From Kiritimatiellia bacterium (lineage in GTDB: Bacteria; Verrucomicrobiota; Kiritimatiellia; SLAD01), in assembly GCA_007134175.1 (NCBI GenBank), contig SLLF01000088.1:1-7412 (forward strand): DNA of 7,412 bases. The letters run 5' to 3'. Below, one piece after another: positions 1 through 6,428 of this stretch (within the stretch, counting starts at the first letter, position 1; the number at the start of each line of letters is the position of its first letter). A program made the position numbers and the translations under genes. The notes under the pieces were generated by a model. It was not told where the DNA came from, ran no database searches, and saw nothing but the letters and a program-made list of their open reading frames with translations.

Positions 1-1
1 C

Positions 2-472
2 GTCGCCCCCCCGCCTCCACCGCCCACCCGCCCGCAGCCACGGGTGCAGCGCAGCACCGAGCGGGTCCGCCGGGATGCGCCCCGCCCGCCCGCGCCGACA
101 CCGACACTGTCGCCCGAAGAAATTCGGCGCCGACTGGAACAGGCGGTTCCGGAAACCCGTCCCGCCAGTGGCGGGCCGGTGGCACCGGACGCCTGGGCGC
201 GCTACTATGCGCTCCTGCATGAAACGCTCTATCGCGCCTGGGCGCAACCCACCTCCGTCATGCCGGGCCAGACGGCCACCGCCCGTATCCGGGTCCTGCG
301 CGACGGCACAGTCGTCCAGCGTGAAATCACCCGCGGCAGTGGCCATCCCGCCATGGACCAGTCGATTATGCGGGCGATGGAAAATGTGCAGCGCCTCCCC
401 CCTTTGCCAACGGATTTGACAGGTGCACACCGTGACTTTACTATTCAATTCGAACTGACAGGCGGCTTATGA
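2..472 (+). CDS. TolA/TonB-like energy-transducing protein, C-terminal part (5' truncated)
   Basis: The frame is open from the window edge, so the first GTG/ATG codons inside it are not the true start; 156 residues are visible. The first 60 or so residues are rich in Pro and Arg, beginning with a run of Pro, as in the periplasmic linkers of TonB and TolA. From about residue 65 there is a TonB C-terminal-type domain: a W-A-R-Y-Y helix start, R-A-W near a conserved-looking W-x-x-P, then R-V-L-R-D-G-T-V, G-S-G-H-P-A-M-D and a closing L-P-P-L-P. This arrangement looks most like the TolA/TonB_2 branch. Such proteins are anchored in the inner membrane and carry proton-motive force from TolQ/TolR (or ExbB/ExbD) to periplasmic partners. 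Its stop overlaps the tolB start (ATGA), which favours a TolA role. The N-terminal membrane anchor and any tolQ/tolR genes would lie upstream, outside the window. Confidence 0.82.
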   Translation, partial: VAPPPPPPTRPQPRVQRSTERVRRDAPRPPAPTPTLSPEEIRRRLEQAVPETRPASGGPVAPDAWARYYALLHETLYRAWAQPTSVMPGQTATARIRVLRDGTVVQREITRGSGHPAMDQSIMRAMENVQRLPPLPTDLTGAHRDFTIQFELTGGL

Positions 473-1704
473 ACTACAGACCCCTTCCCTTACTCGCTAT
501 GCTTGCTTGCGCCGTGCTGATCGGCGCAGCTCCGTTTGGATCGGCGCAGCGGGCGAACGCACAGATTGTTATCACCAAACCGGCCGGCGAGAAAATCAAC
601 ATCACGCTGGCCCCCTTGACTGCGGATCAGGATCCGGCCTCGGCTTTGTTCATGCGCACCTTGCGCGACAACCTAAACCGGTCCGGCTGGTTCCAGGTGA
701 CCGGTGCGGGACAAGCCGAGGTGGCGGTGTCCGGTCAGGTGCAACGAAGACGGGATCGGCTGACCGTGCAGTGCCGCGCAACGGGCACAGCGAACCGTCG
801 CGAGTTCATGGCGCAGTCCTATCATCACGAAGCGGCCGATGCCCGCCGGCTGGCGCATCGCGTGGCCGACGACATTGTTCAAGCCGTCACGGGCCGACCC
901 GGGATCGCCTCCACCCGCCTCGCGTTCGTGGGCCGGACCGACCAAGCCGCTGAGCTGTTTATCGCCGACGCCGACGGCGAAGGTATGCGCCAACTTACGC
1001 GCGACAATAATATCGCCGTACGCCCCCGCTGGGGGCCGACGGGCAATGTCTTGACGTACACGGCCTATCTACGGCGCTTTCCCGACGTCTTCTGGATCGA
1101 TTTGGATAGTGGACAACGCCGTATTTTGGCCAACCACAGCGGACTCAATTCCGGTGGCGTGATTTCCCCCGACGGCAACGAAATGGCGGTTGTTCTCTCT
1201 AAGGACGGCAACCCGGAGTTGTATGTTCAGCACCTGCGCACGGGCCGGTTGACACGCTTGACCAACACGCCGCACGCCAACGAAGCAAGTCCTTCCTGGT
1301 CGCCGGACGGCCGCGAGATCGTCTATGTGTCGGATCCGGGCGGCCGACCCCAGCTCTATATCCTATCACGTGACGGCGGTCGGCCACGGCGGGTGACCAC
1401 ACGTGGCTCGAACGTATCCCCCGACTGGGGCCCCAACGGGTTAATCGCCTTCTCCAGTCGTATCGGCGGCCAATACCAAATTGCCTTGCTGGACCCGCAG
1501 ACCGAGCACATCCGCCATTTGCCCATGCCCGATGGCGCCGATTACGAGGATCCCTCCTGGGCACCTAATGGCCGCCACATCGCCTGTGCGCGCCGCGAAA
1601 ATTTTCGGTCGCAAATCTACATTCTTGACACAGCAGGCGATGCGCCTGTACGTTTGACCACACAACGGGGGAATTGGTATTCGCCTGCTTGGTCCCCCCA
1701 ATGA
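469..1704 (+). CDS. tolB: Tol-Pal system beta-propeller protein TolB
   Basis: TolB is the periplasmic part of the Tol-Pal system, binding Pal and TolA during outer-membrane constriction and maintenance. The 411-residue product has a signal peptide (hydrophobic core about residues 7-22, likely cut after A-N-A at 29-31), leaving a mature N-terminus Q-I-V-I-T. An N-terminal alpha/beta domain runs to about residue 150. It includes A-L-F-M-R-T-L-R-D-N-L and R-L-A-H-R-V-A-D-D-I-V. Then come the TolB/WD40-like propeller repeats, visible as recurring blocks of the type L-T-x(n)-P-x-W-S-P-D-G-x-x-I, for example P-S-W-S-P-D-G-R-E-I-V-Y-V-S-D. The protein ends on S-P-A-W-S-P-Q, the usual close of the last blade, so it looks complete. 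The length is close to the family norm of about 430. The ATG lies within the ATGA overlap with the upstream gene, implying coupled translation. Confidence 0.95.
   Translation: MNYRPLPLLAMLACAVLIGAAPFGSAQRANAQIVITKPAGEKINITLAPLTADQDPASALFMRTLRDNLNRSGWFQVTGAGQAEVAVSGQVQRRRDRLTVQCRATGTANRREFMAQSYHHEAADARRLAHRVADDIVQAVTGRPGIASTRLAFVGRTDQAAELFIADADGEGMRQLTRDNNIAVRPRWGPTGNVLTYTAYLRRFPDVFWIDLDSGQRRILANHSGLNSGGVISPDGNEMAVVLSKDGNPELYVQHLRTGRLTRLTNTPHANEASPSWSPDGREIVYVSDPGGRPQLYILSRDGGRPRRVTTRGSNVSPDWGPNGLIAFSSRIGGQYQIALLDPQTEHIRHLPMPDGADYEDPSWAPNGRHIACARRENFRSQIYILDTAGDAPVRLTTQRGNWYSPAWSPQ
519..550 (+). repeat. 12-base direct repeat inside the tolB signal-peptide coding region
   Basis: The 12-mer GATCGGCGCAGC occurs at 519-530 and again at 539-550, a period of 20 bases. 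The copies are therefore read in different frames: the first gives part of I-G-A-A, the second G-S-A-Q. The repeat falls at the end of the signal peptide and produces two alternative Ala-rich cleavage regions. It may be a small local duplication or a coincidence in a GC-rich segment. Confidence 0.6.
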
Positions 1705-1787
1705 ACAGCGTACGTTCGTTGGGTGGTGGCAGGAGGGGCCAGTCACGATGAGGTAATGGCGGTGGACCGCTGAGAAAGAGGAATGCA
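1705..1787 (+). promoter_or_regulatory. tolB-pal intergenic leader with pal ribosome binding site
   Basis: This 83-base gap is the only sizeable spacer in the tolA-tatC run. A good Shine-Dalgarno, AAAGAGG at 1775-1781, lies 6 bases before the pal ATG and fixes that start. Further upstream a stronger purine run, AGGAGGGG at 1731-1738, precedes a two-codon reading frame (ATG AGG TAA, 1748-1756). That frame touches a five-codon one (ATG 1756 to TGA 1773), and a two-codon frame (1783-1791) overlaps the pal start. I see no clear -35/-10 pair and no terminator hairpin. Confidence 0.5.
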
Positions 1788-2312
1788 ATGAGCAAGATAA
1801 CGGTTCTTTTATTGATTGGTTTGGGTGTCGTGGTGGCTTCGCAGACCACCGGTTGCCGGCGTCGGCCGCGGGCGGATGCGGGCATCGACGGCGTGGGGGC
1901 CATTGCCGGCTGGGACGGTGACCATATCTATGGCGAGGGGCTGGGGCCGCGCTTTGGCGAAGATGGCCAGTACATTGAGGGCCAGTTCCCGGCTGTGCTA
2001 TTCGCTTTTGATAGCGCCCAGATCGCGGCCGAGCAGCGGGCGCAACTGGATGAGGTGGCGCGCTTTTTGCGGCGTAATCCACAGTCGAGAATGGTTGTTG
2101 AGGGCCACACCTGCGAAGTGGGTAACCGGGAATACAATCTTTCGCTGGGCGAACGGCGCGCCTTGGCGACGCGGGCCTACTTGATCGGATTGGGCATCGA
2201 TGGCGCGCGCCTGCAGACGCGCAGCTTCGGTCAGGAACGACCGGCGGTCTTCGGTCATAACGAGGAGGCGTGGCGGCAGAATCGGCGCGCCGAATTTGTC
2301 GTCGCGCAATAA
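1788..2312 (+). CDS. pal: Peptidoglycan-associated lipoprotein Pal (OmpA-like domain)
   Basis: Pal is an outer-membrane lipoprotein that binds peptidoglycan and is handled by TolB. The 174-residue product starts with a lipoprotein signal: hydrophobic residues 4-17 and a T-T-G-C lipobox with Cys23 as the predicted lipidated residue (Thr at -3 is less usual than Leu). A Gly/Asp-rich linker of about 40 residues follows. The OmpA-like domain covers about residues 65-174: L-F-A-F-D-S-A-Q-I, then V-V-E-G-H-T-C-E-V-G, Y-N-L-S-L-G-E-R-R-A, S-F-G-Q-E-R-P and N-R-R-A-E-F-V. The domain is complete and normal in length, with one clear oddity. Residue 109 (TGC, 2112-2114) is Cys where the G-H-T-D motif has the Asp that contacts diaminopimelate; its partner Arg124 is kept. 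The position downstream of tolB supports the assignment. Confidence 0.94.
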   Translation: MSKITVLLLIGLGVVVASQTTGCRRRPRADAGIDGVGAIAGWDGDHIYGEGLGPRFGEDGQYIEGQFPAVLFAFDSAQIAAEQRAQLDEVARFLRRNPQSRMVVEGHTCEVGNREYNLSLGERRALATRAYLIGLGIDGARLQTRSFGQERPAVFGHNEEAWRQNRRAEFVVAQ

Positions 2313-2315
2313 GCC

Positions 2316-2642
2316 TTGGCCCCAGCCCTTGCTTTCTTTGGAACTCCCAGTGGCGGCGAAATTCTGCTCGTGCTGCTGGTGATACTGCTGTTGTTCGGGG
2401 CGAAGAACCTTCCCAAAATGGCGCGCACCCTCGGGCGTACGCTGGAAGAGTTCCGGCGGGCTGCCCGCGAAGTCTCCGACGAAATCATGCAGTCGGCGGA
2501 CGACGATTCGCCCCCGCACCAAAAAATAAGCGCGACGCCGGAAACATTACCCGCCGCCGCACCCCCCGAACCGGCACCGGCCACCCAGGATGAAACCGAT
2601 GCCACCGTCGATGAACCGGCGGAATACCGCGATGCACCATGA
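2316..2642 (+). CDS. tatA: Sec-independent translocase subunit, TatA/TatE family
   Basis: This is a single-span membrane protein that assembles with TatC to move folded twin-arginine substrates across the inner membrane. The 108-residue product has a short N-terminus, G-G-E (13-15), a hydrophobic helix at about 16-27, the F-G hinge at 27-28 and the A-K-N-L-P motif. An amphipathic helix follows to about residue 57 (L-E-E-F-R-R-A-A-R-E-V). The remaining half is a Pro/Ala/acid-rich tail with no recognisable domain. The F-G hinge favours TatA over TatB, and no second TatA/B gene is present here. The start is inferred to be TTG at 2316, three bases after the pal stop. No in-frame ATG lies ahead of the membrane helix, and no strong Shine-Dalgarno is visible, so translation is probably coupled to pal. 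The stop overlaps the tatC start (ATGA). Confidence 0.9.
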   Translation: MAPALAFFGTPSGGEILLVLLVILLLFGAKNLPKMARTLGRTLEEFRRAAREVSDEIMQSADDDSPPHQKISATPETLPAAAPPEPAPATQDETDATVDEPAEYRDAP

Positions 2643-3394
2643 AGGCGTTGCCGGCCCATACGGCGGCTGATGATACCAAGCCGTTTCTGGAACACCTGGA
2701 GGAGCTGCGCCAGATGGTGATCCGCTGCGGCATCGCGCTAGCCGCCGGTACGGGGCTGGCGCTTCCATTTGCCCCTCACCTCTTCCGCTGGTTGCGCCGA
2801 CCGCTGGACCAGGCGGTGGATCGACCGGACCTATTTCTGCAATCCATCGAAGTCACCGGCGCTTTCACCGTGGCCATGCGCATCGCCGTGTGGGGTGGCC
2901 TGCTGCTCAGCGCGCCGTTTCTGGTGTTCTTCATCGGACAATTCATTTTCCCCGGCCTGACCGCCAAGGAGCAAACGGCGGTGCGCCGGGCCGGCGGTTT
3001 CTCCGTGGCGCTGTTTATCGTCGGCGTGGCCCTCGGTTACTACGGGACACTGCCCGTGGCGCTGAACATGATGTTCCAACTGCACGACTGGCTCGGGATC
3101 CAACCGGTACCGCAAGTGAACAGTTACGTCGCGTTCACCGTCCACCTGCTCCTGGCGTTTGGCATCGCCTTTCAAATGCCGGTCATCCTGGTCATTCTCG
3201 GCAAACTAGGCCTGCTGACCTCCACGCAGTTGCGGGAACGACGGCGCTACGTCATTGTGATCCTGCTGGTCGTCGCCATGGTCCTCACGCCACCGGACAT
3301 CTTCACGCAATTGATCATGGCGCTCCCGTTGGTCGCGCTGTACGAGGGATGCATTTGGATCGTCTACCTGACCGAACGCCAGCGAGCGGATTGA
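2639..3394 (+). CDS. tatC: Sec-independent protein translocase TatC
   Basis: TatC is the six-span inner-membrane core of the twin-arginine translocase and recognises the Tat signal peptide. The 251-residue product has the normal length and the family landmarks. These are the cytoplasmic N-terminal motif F-L-E-H-L-E-E-L-R (16-24, with Glu22 and Arg24 matching the signal-binding pair) and A-P-F-L-V-F-F leading to F-P-G-L-T-A-K-E. Glu111 in that stretch is the second signal-binding acid. Also present are G-I-A-F-Q-M-P (175-181), with Gln where some TatC proteins have Glu, and L-T-P-P-D (216-220) before the last helices. Hydrophobic segments lie at about 28-47, 82-104, 121-146, 163-189, 204-217 and 222-245. 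The gene overlaps tatA by four bases and is the last gene of the plus-strand run, facing the sulfatase genes. Confidence 0.96.
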   Translation: MKALPAHTAADDTKPFLEHLEELRQMVIRCGIALAAGTGLALPFAPHLFRWLRRPLDQAVDRPDLFLQSIEVTGAFTVAMRIAVWGGLLLSAPFLVFFIGQFIFPGLTAKEQTAVRRAGGFSVALFIVGVALGYYGTLPVALNMMFQLHDWLGIQPVPQVNSYVAFTVHLLLAFGIAFQMPVILVILGKLGLLTSTQLRERRRYVIVILLVVAMVLTPPDIFTQLIMALPLVALYEGCIWIVYLTERQRAD

Positions 3395-3424
3395 TCTTGC
3401 CCTCGACAAGTGGTCACTCGCTTG

Positions 3425-3466
3425 CAAGGCACAGGCAAATCGGGGAACGGCATCCGTCTTGCCTTG
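3425..3466. terminator. Possible weak stem-loop in the convergent tatC/sulfatase gap
   Basis: The 77-base gap between the two converging stop codons contains a perfect 7-base inverted repeat, CAAGGCA (3425-3431) and TGCCTTG (3460-3466). An alternative pairing, AGGCAA (3433-3438) with TTGCCT (3459-3464), has a shorter loop. Neither is followed by a T run on either strand, so intrinsic termination is uncertain. A two-way terminator would be expected here from the gene layout. Confidence 0.25.
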
Positions 3467-3471
3467 AACCA

Positions 3472-4908
3472 TCAGGTAAACATCGGGCGGATCTTGTCTT
3501 GAAAAAAATAGTGTCCACCCGCATGCCGGGCCGCCCTGGCCCTGACGGAGTCCAGCGTGGTGCGCATCTCACCGGAAAGATCGTCTACGGTAAGACCGTC
3601 GCCCTGGTTGTCGATCTCGCCGGGATCCGCCACCAGGTCGTATCGCTCTATCTCGTCCCGACCGTCTGCGTTGATGTAGTAATTGACCTTGGTGTGGCCC
3701 TGCTTCAGCATGATGCGATGCCCCAGCGCCGCGTTCTCGGAGACAATCACTCGATCCGTATGCGGTGCCTCCTCCCCGCGCAGCAACGGGAGCAGACTCT
3801 CGGCATCGCTTTCGTGAACATCCGGGTAAATGAACCGGCCATCCGGTCCACGATAGCGCGGCATGGCCAGGGAACTGTATTCCATCAAGGTCGGAAATAG
3901 ATCAATGTGGCTCACGTTGGCCGCGACGGTTGCGCCACCCGGGAGTTCCGGGCCGCTAAGTATAAGCGGGACTTTCGCACTGCAATCATAAAAGAACCCC
4001 TTCTGCTGCAGGTAGTGGTCCGAGAGGTGATCGCCGTGATCCGACGTAAAGACGATCAAGGTGTTGTCCATTAATTCCAGTTCCTCCAGCTTGGCGATTA
4101 CCCGCCCGATCTGCTCATCCAACAGCGTGACGCAGCCGAGATATTGGGCTCGGGTGCGGTGCGCGCGTTCTTCGTCAAGCTGCCGCCAGATTTCGTAAAA
4201 ACGCCGTAACTGCCGGGGGAAGCGGGCCGGTTCCCGCTCATCCCGTACCGGTGGGGGCAGATCATCCGGATCGTACAGGGAGAAATACGGCTCGGGCGGA
4301 TCGCAGGGGGTATGCGGCTGCATGTAGGACAACTGCAGCAGAAACGGCTCGTTCTCCCCCACGCGGCACTCGCGACGCCGGGCGATCAAATCCAACTCGT
4401 GCAGGGCCCGGTCCGTGAAAAAGACCGGCTCATACAGCTCCAGCGGCAACCGCGTCGGTTCCAGCGGATAATCGCGGTTGATGTGGCCGGCGTCACTGAC
4501 CTTGCCCTCGAGCGGCGGGGTATACCGTCCGAGCCGCTTGAGGTATTCGTCATAGTCATCCTGCACAATCAACTTTTGAAAACCGGCTACCCGGCGATTG
4601 GGTCGAAAATGCGTCTTGCCGATCTGCACCGTATAGTACCCGTTGGCCGCCAGCCGGGCCGGATAGGTAGCCAGTGATTCGGGCCAGTTCTGGTCGTTGT
4701 AGTAAACCCCGTTGTCACAACTGTAGCACCCCGTCATAAGCGATGCGCGGGCCGGCGTGCAGAGCGGATTGGTGCAATAGGCGTTGGTAAAGGTCGTCCC
4801 GCCGGCCGCCAGCCGGTCGATGTGGGGAGTCCGGACGGGAAAGGTCCCGGCGAAACCCAGCGCGTCATGGCGCAACTGATCCAACATGATATACAAAATA
4901 TTACGCAT
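3472..4908 (-). CDS. Sulfatase family hydrolase, formylglycine type (C-T-P-A-R)
   Basis: This is a type I sulfatase/alkaline-phosphatase superfamily enzyme that would cleave a sulfate ester, or possibly a phospho- or phosphonate ester, after its Cys is converted to formylglycine. The 478-residue product begins with strand N-I-L-Y-I-M-L followed by metal ligands Asp10 and Gln11. The signature C-T-P-A-R lies at 50-54 (Cys50 modified), then G-K-T-H (Lys98), Q-P-H-T-P (His199), T-S-D-H-G-D (Asp290, His291) and a Q-Q-K-G-F-F-Y-D lysine at 303. I-D-L-F-P-T at 335-340 is typical of the C-terminal half. No signal peptide is visible. The ATG is supported by a Shine-Dalgarno, GAGAGGA (complement of 4917-4923), eight bases upstream. 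It lies 52 bases after the other sulfatase gene and is probably co-transcribed with it. The Asp-Gln-Asp-His metal set also fits phosphonate-monoester-hydrolase-like relatives, so the substrate is open. Confidence 0.92.
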   Translation of the reverse strand: MRNILYIMLDQLRHDALGFAGTFPVRTPHIDRLAAGGTTFTNAYCTNPLCTPARASLMTGCYSCDNGVYYNDQNWPESLATYPARLAANGYYTVQIGKTHFRPNRRVAGFQKLIVQDDYDEYLKRLGRYTPPLEGKVSDAGHINRDYPLEPTRLPLELYEPVFFTDRALHELDLIARRRECRVGENEPFLLQLSYMQPHTPCDPPEPYFSLYDPDDLPPPVRDEREPARFPRQLRRFYEIWRQLDEERAHRTRAQYLGCVTLLDEQIGRVIAKLEELELMDNTLIVFTSDHGDHLSDHYLQQKGFFYDCSAKVPLILSGPELPGGATVAANVSHIDLFPTLMEYSSLAMPRYRGPDGRFIYPDVHESDAESLLPLLRGEEAPHTDRVIVSENAALGHRIMLKQGHTKVNYYINADGRDEIERYDLVADPGEIDNQGDGLTVDDLSGEMRTTLDSVRARAARHAGGHYFFQDKIRPMFT

Positions 4909-4943
4909 GGGTCCGATCCTCTCTTCTTTTTAGCCCCGGCAGC

Positions 4944-4961
4944 GCCGACAGGGCAGTCGGC
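4944..4961 (-). other. GC-rich hairpin between the two sulfatase genes
   Basis: A perfect 6-base stem, GCCGAC (4944-4949) and GTCGGC (4956-4961), encloses a 6-base loop and touches the last base of the upstream sulfatase stop codon. No T run follows on the minus strand; the next bases are mixed and then A-rich. It could protect or help process the messenger, or tune expression of the second sulfatase, but it does not look like an intrinsic terminator. Confidence 0.4.
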
Positions 4962-6427
4962 TATGGCCTGCGCACCGGTTCCGTGAGCAGCCATTCCAAC
5001 AACCGGTTGCGCAGCGCTTCACGTTGCTCGCGATGCTCGGGCGCATCCGACAGATTGTGCAGTTCCAACGGGTCGTGGGTCAAATCATACAGCTCGTCAC
5101 GATCCCCCACATACCAGGCATACTTCCAACCGTCCCGCCGAATCATCGCGGCCCGGCCGTTTACGGTATAGTCAATGAACCAGAACAAGCCGTCCTGCTT
5201 GAGGCGCTCGCTTTGGTACGCCTGAAAAGCATCCGGCGCCATGGGCGGCGGCGGCTGGACCGGTCGGCCGCATTCCACGATAATTTCATCGCGATGCACA
5301 TCCGGCCCCCCGGTCAAGGCCGCCAGAAAACTCCGCCCTTGCGGCGGCCGTGACGGCGCCAATCCGCAGTGATCCAGGATGGTCGGCATAATATCGATAT
5401 TGCTGATTGACGCCTCAAGGCGCTGCGGCCGGTCTTCACCGGGCAACGCCAACACCAGAGGGATGCGGATCAACGGCTCGTAGAAGGCCTTGGTCTTGCC
5501 GACATGGCCGAACTGGCCACCGAAATCGCCGTGGTCCGATGTGAAGGTGATTAGGGATTGATCCCACAGCCCGACCGCCCGCAGCCGGTCAAAAAAGCGG
5601 CCTAGCTCGGTATCGATAAACGTAATTTGACCGTAATAGGTAGCCAGCAGGCGTTGAATATCGGCGGTCATGTAATCGGGGAAATCATAGGTCTGTGATT
5701 GCACATAATGTGCAAACGGATGCCCTTCCCAATCGATGTCGGCGCCCGGCAACGGAGGGAAGGTGGCCGGGTCATACATGGAATGATAGGGCTCGCAGAC
5801 GATATTGGGGAAATGGGGATCAGGAAAGGATAGATACAGAAAGAACGGATCGTCGCCCTGGCGGTCGATGAAATCAATAGCGTCGTCCACAATCCGGTGC
5901 GTCACGCAAGCCTCCGGCGGGAAGGGGTCCGGTCCCTCAATCAGTCCTTCCATCAAACCGTCGTCCGCCGCTATGCCAGGGAAGCGGGTTTCCTCCATTC
6001 GAAACGCTTTAACATCCGGAAACGCCTCCACGTTGGTCCCGGCGACTTTGCCCCAATGCGCATACTCCTCCCAGATATCGAAGTCAGGGCGGGCCTGTTC
6101 CGGGTGGAACGCGTGGTTCTTGCCGATCAGGGCCAAGCGGTATCCGATCGCCCGCAACGGACCCAGCAGTGTATCGTCCACCGATGTCCAATACGAGGCA
6201 TGCTCGTTATCCACCGCCCCGGTGCGGTGGACATAATCCCCGGCAAAGAGACTGGTGCGCGACGGCACGCAAAGCGGACTGACGCAGAAGGCATTCGTGC
6301 ACACCGTACCCCGGGCAGCCAACATATCGATGTGCGGCGTCTTTACAACCGGGTGCCCGCCGGACCCGAGCGTATCCCAGCGTTGCTGGTCGGTGGTGAT
6401 CATAATAATCGCGCGCGGCCGGCTCAA
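4961..6427 (-). CDS. Sulfatase family hydrolase, formylglycine type (C-V-P-S-R)
   Basis: This 488-residue enzyme is in the same superfamily as the next gene but is clearly diverged from it. Landmarks are T-T-D-Q-Q-R-W-D-T-L-G near the N-terminus (ligands Asp13, Gln14), C-V-P-S-R at 53-57 with Cys53 as the formylglycine precursor, G-K-N-H (Lys103), D-P-H-F-P (His205), T-S-D-H-G-D (Asp298, His299) and G-K-T-K (311-313). Near the C-terminus, the stretch from D-E-L-Y-D-L to L-H-N-L is typical of these enzymes (D-P-x-E-x-x-N-L pattern). The start is inferred as TTG (6425-6427). The in-frame stop upstream leaves no ATG or GTG, and the internal ATG at codon 9 would remove the first core strand. That TTG sits one base after the PEP-CTERM stop, so translational coupling is likely. 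No signal peptide or lipobox is visible. The substrate cannot be read from sequence. Confidence 0.93.
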   Translation of the reverse strand: MSRPRAIIMITTDQQRWDTLGSGGHPVVKTPHIDMLAARGTVCTNAFCVSPLCVPSRTSLFAGDYVHRTGAVDNEHASYWTSVDDTLLGPLRAIGYRLALIGKNHAFHPEQARPDFDIWEEYAHWGKVAGTNVEAFPDVKAFRMEETRFPGIAADDGLMEGLIEGPDPFPPEACVTHRIVDDAIDFIDRQGDDPFFLYLSFPDPHFPNIVCEPYHSMYDPATFPPLPGADIDWEGHPFAHYVQSQTYDFPDYMTADIQRLLATYYGQITFIDTELGRFFDRLRAVGLWDQSLITFTSDHGDFGGQFGHVGKTKAFYEPLIRIPLVLALPGEDRPQRLEASISNIDIMPTILDHCGLAPSRPPQGRSFLAALTGGPDVHRDEIIVECGRPVQPPPPMAPDAFQAYQSERLKQDGLFWFIDYTVNGRAAMIRRDGWKYAWYVGDRDELYDLTHDPLELHNLSDAPEHREQREALRNRLLEWLLTEPVRRP

Positions 6428-6428
6428 A

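Noticed and set aside
44..472. Full-length small protein starting at the GTG at 44.
   Set aside because: The same frame is open to the window edge with continuous Pro-rich linker sequence, so the gene begins upstream and is truncated here.
1441..2082. Minus-strand open frame (213 codons) opposite tolB and pal.
   Set aside because: It has low-complexity Arg/Pro/His composition, no ribosome site noted and no family features, and it is fully opposite two well-supported genes.
2890..3900. Long plus-strand open frame (336 codons) crossing tatC and the end of the sulfatase gene.
   Set aside because: It is Arg/Pro/His-rich, spans two convergent genes with clear family matches, and shows no recognisable domain. 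It is a product of the GC-rich composition.
4944..4961. Hairpin between the sulfatase genes read as an intrinsic terminator.
   Set aside because: No T run follows on the minus strand, and the next gene has its own good ribosome site with no clear promoter in the gap, which favours read-through.
3472..6427. Sulfatases as Tat substrates, given the nearby tat genes.
   Set aside because: Neither N-terminus has a twin-arginine motif followed by a hydrophobic stretch. The proximity to tatAC is across a convergent junction and gives no functional link.
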